64,000 nt of DNA from Casuarius casuarius (taxonomy: Eukaryota; Chordata; Aves; Casuariiformes; Casuariidae), in the NCBI GenBank assembly GCA_003342895.1, contig PTFA01000011.1, forward strand, positions 1,384,629 through 1,448,628, in the 5' to 3' direction. Below, in pieces: positions 60,562-64,000 of this stretch (position 1 is the stretch's first letter; each line of letters starts with the position of its first letter). The position numbers were made by a program, and so were the translations under genes. The notes beneath the pieces were generated by a model. The model was not told where the DNA came from, ran no database searches, and was given only the letters and a program-made list of their open reading frames with translations.

Positions 60562-63500
60562 AATATCCCCCAAATCCTATAAATTCTTTTCTTAATGTTC
60601 TTCTCTCCAGAAGACAGTCTAAAAGACTTTGTTTTTCAGTATATTCTGTAAGTCAGGATACTTGAGCTGCTTTGTACCAGCTAAAGTTTTATACTAACTA
60701 ATGCTTCCTGTTATTTAAAACATGATTTTAAAGCTATTTGTTCAATATAATTAGATTCTGTGTTTTAAAATGAAAAAACAAAACTGTAGTGAAGCTTTTC
60801 CCATTCTCCACCTGTTCCAGTTCTCCATCCTCATCTAGCACATATTGCATTGGCAAAACACCTGGCACAACAAAATAATTACCATTAATTTTATTTGAAA
60901 TTTGAAAGTACAATAGTTGATGCAATATCATCACTGCTTCCTTAAAGACGCTTAATCAATGGAAAAGTATTACATTTTTCTTGAGATTTCCTAGCATTGC
61001 TGTTCAGCTGCCATATAAAAACAAATAGTTAAAGGTATCAATACTTGTATGCATGCACTTTGATACCTCAGAAGAATTAGCTATATAACACCACCTAGTA
61101 AGTTTGATTTTGCCCAGGAAGCTCTTTGCATAGGACTTGCTCTGCTTAAGATTGTTGGTGTTTGTTTACACTGCGCTTTATTTATTATAGGTGAATGGAA
61201 ATTATCCATTTTCTGGTTAACAGTAAAAAAAAAAAATCTATGTCACAATTTTGCAAGGCAAAAGCTTCAGGAAACAACTTCATTTGGGAGACTGTTCCAC
61301 TGACACCATGCTGTGGCTGAAGAGCTTCTTTTCTGCAGTGGTCATCATAAACTCTCTTCTCGTTTACCAGGGTGAAAGTTCCCCCCCAAAACTCTGTAGT
61401 TTCTTTGGTTCCTAGAAGCTATCTCTCACTGCCAGAGATTTCTCAGCACTTCTTAATGTGGAAGCTGTCCCAGAAGAAGTACGACTGGAAAAGTACGCAC
61501 AGGTTGTATTATATATAGTACTACTAATTACAAGCCTTCAAAGCTCATAAATCAGCTTTAGTAGTCAATAGTTTTTAAATGGGAGTTTGATTTTACTTGT
61601 TATCTGGATCAGAGTATTTTATATTAACTTTTTTGAGTTTTCCCAAAGCAACAGCAGAGCTGGAGACCCCCCAGTAACAGTTGGCACTGAGGATGCTCCC
61701 ATGGTCTTGTGGGACTCTTTTGTACGCCAGAGGAGGTGCATGTCTGCAAGCTAGTCTGGCTTCTGCATTTCAAATTAGAGGACTGGAAGCACTATAAATT
61801 AACCAAGACATCTCTATATGGGCATACATTTTTTGTCCTCAGCCTGTAATCCATACCCAGGCTCTGTTTGCTTCCCCCCCCCCGCCCATGACTTTTTAGA
61901 GGTGATACTAAAAAGAAAGAGGTGATGCCATGAATGTGTCTATGGGTTCCTTTTCACAGCACCATTGAAAGCCCTTCCAGATGAAGAATATATCCAGATC
62001 CCTGTAATACATACATAATTACAACATCTCTGAAAGTTTATTTCGTATGGTTAATTTCAACAGTAAATGACTGTACCAGGCCTTCTTGGATAGGCAGAAA
62101 ATGCAGCATCTTTGCTTTATTTATGTAGGTGACTTTGCTGACAGCAGAATCCACTACTACTACCACTATTACTTTTTTGTGTCTTTATAGTAATTCTATG
62201 TATCCTGCAAGAATGTCAATGTCGTTCTTGCAGTAACAAACATGGTTTATGCAGCAATACGATTCCTCTGTAATTTGTGCATTAGAAACTTACATAGTTT
62301 ACACTATAAAAGTAGTGTAACATTATTTCTGGTGTCCTAATTTTGCATATTTTTATTTTGTCCATCACATAAAATTATTACTTCGGTAAAAATCTCTCAT
62401 TATAATAATAACCTAAATGATATTAATTGTCTTCAATTGAAATTAAGTATGCTGTTCGTTTCACTGATAAAAACAGTTTAAAGGACTTTTTAAAATCTAG
62501 TTGTAAATACTAATTTTCTCCTTTCTATTTTGCAGTAATTTTTCAAAACCTGCAAGAAACTCTGAAATTCAGGAACAGACTGACGCTAGCCTACCATTAC
62601 AGAATTCAATGAAATTGTGCTGTTTCTGAGAAGGAAATGTACGTTTTTGAAGTGAATGTTACATCCACATCTTAAAGGTAAGAAAACTCTTCTGCTCTCA
62701 TTTCAACTACCTATAGAACATAAGCAAAGAATATATACAACAATTTTGTAACCAGGAGAGTTTCTGTAGTATCACAAGCCAACTTGCACATCATGTAAGG
62801 CCGATACTTTATGCTTACCTCAGCTTTCATACCTGCCTTGTTAGTAGGACTGACTTGGAAATTGAGACTAGAAAAAGTGTTGAACCATGTAGTGGCAGCA
62901 GACACAGGCTTTGCGTATTTTGTTGGATACAGAAAGTGTCGTGTGGTTGTCAAGCTAGCCCATGATGTTCATGTGCCACTTTCTCCCCCCTCTGAGGAAA
63001 AAATAGTTGGTTAGATGGCAGTGTTCTGCATCATATTCTGGTTCGTCTTGTTCAGTATAAAGATTAAGGTGATAAGTGCTCTTTCTATTTCAAAGAGTGA
63101 GTAGGAAAATCAACTAATGGTATTCCATATTTTTTGTTCTCACTGGGTGGTGCCAAAGCGTGCAAAGAATAACAGCAGAGAACTGGACACAGCCAGTGTT
63201 AAAAAACAAAGAAAAGCAGTCTTGTGTTTCAAAGAAATTTAAGCCACTTATACTTCCTCTGATAAAGAAAGAGAACAGAAAAGGGAAAAGAAAAGAGAAA
63301 CAAACCATCCAAAATCTTGTAAACACTAGGCACCAGTGAATGTCTTCTGCAGAGCAATGTATGTAGTATGCCTAGTGATACCTCTCTGATGTCTTTTAAC
63401 TTGATGATGTATATAGTTGCCAGATGAACGATGTGCAATATTAATTTATACAAATGTATATAAAATTTAGTGTTGTATAAAGAAATAATTCCATGTAACT

Positions 63501-64000
63501 ACTTCCCACAAGCATTTGCTTAACTCAGTCTAATTTGTTCACACCAAATGCCTAAGTTAAGCACTTTTATTCAGAACATGCCTGCATCTTCTAACTCTGC
63601 AGACTAAGGTGCTGGCCCATATTAAAAGGGATTTGTTCCTGGTAGCTTTCCCAAGTAGACTCGGGGTTTGAAACAATCCTTTAAAAAAGAAGCCAAAAGG
63701 TGAGAAACGCTTCACTTCTACCTTTATTTCCAGTGAATTTACGTGCAGGAGATTAAGGAAGGCTCTCATATAATAGGGAACGGAAATGGAAAGTGTAGAA
63801 GCATCAGAATCACGTTCTAGCGCTGAGGAAAACATGTCCCTCTGTAGATGCTCACCCAGAAATTGACTGGTGTCTGGCAAATTGGAAATTCACCTCTGTA
63901 GTATCTGTGGTGAACTGTAATTCGGAGCTAAATATTCTGAAGAAAATAGTTTAATTTCAGGTCAGATTTCCACTGAATCTAGTTGTCTTATGTTGCTGCA
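60562..64000. other. non-genic stretch to the window end
   Basis: No gene recognised. Frames reach 107 codons at 63,557-63,880 on the minus strand, without a domain or splice context. Small features: an A run near 61,208, a C run at 61,873-61,883, a 9-base-arm inverted repeat at 62,205-62,233, and an A-rich purine stretch at 63,260-63,305. Confidence 0.5.
62205..62233. repeat. short inverted repeat
   Basis: CTGCAAGAA and TTCTTGCAG are separated by 11 bases. ATGT and ACAT lie further out and could extend it with a bulge. It is too short for a typical miRNA precursor. Function unknown. Confidence 0.4.

Noticed and set aside
62205..62233. Inverted repeat as a miRNA precursor
   Set aside because: The stem is only 9 base pairs with a large loop; outer pairing is weak.
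1..64000. tRNA, rRNA, CRISPR arrays, operons or phage-type systems
   Set aside because: No tRNA-like cloverleaf, rRNA conserved block, spaced identical direct-repeat array or tightly packed gene order was seen. The window is vertebrate in character.

Overview
The window reads as vertebrate nuclear DNA, most probably from a bird or another archosaur. It is AT-rich and has no long open frame: the longest in 64 kb is 168 codons. It carries single-base N calls. Its recognisable repeats are CR1 LINEs with the CR1 3' end, one LTR with retroviral-type ends, and very old L2/MIR-like fossils. There are no Alu, B1/B2 or L1 sequences and no bacterial gene organisation. Low repeat content with CR1 dominant is typical of birds. 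I cannot name the locus.

Layout. 1-11.5 kb: non-genic DNA with simple repeats, a CpG-richer patch at 6.88-7.0 kb and homeodomain-type AT motifs near 3.3 kb. 11.95 kb: a compound (TG)6(TA)6(CA)6 palindrome. 12.9-13.2 kb: the best-framed exon candidate on the + strand. 14.37-14.7 kb: L2/MIR-like fossils. 15.6-16.3 kb: a motif-rich block that looks like a conserved non-coding element. 25.5-25.9 kb: an unexplained GC-rich segment. 26.1-26.8 kb: CR1, minus strand. 27.57-27.77 kb: a coding-like minus-strand segment with a good splice acceptor. 31.4-36.1 kb: further splice-bounded open segments on the + strand. 37.1-38.7 kb: a longer CR1, minus strand, with a dead reverse transcriptase. 41,787-42,729: a solo LTR with a perfect 5-bp target duplication. 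43.3 kb: one end of a possible hAT element. 45.47-45.62 kb: another exon candidate. 54.05-55.48 kb: an ancient CR1, minus strand. 55.85-56.2 kb: a CpG-rich block. 57.5-57.9 kb: L2/MIR-like fossils. The rest is unremarkable to 64 kb.

No gene can be stated with confidence. The window is best read as a gene desert or a set of long introns. Two weak signals point to transcription on the + strand: the four younger or larger retroelements (three CR1s, one LTR) all lie on the minus strand, and four splice-bounded open segments on the + strand happen to be phase-compatible. Both could be chance, and RNA-seq or cross-species alignment would settle them. I found no new multi-gene system. The most unusual DNA structure is the compound palindrome at 11,954-11,989.
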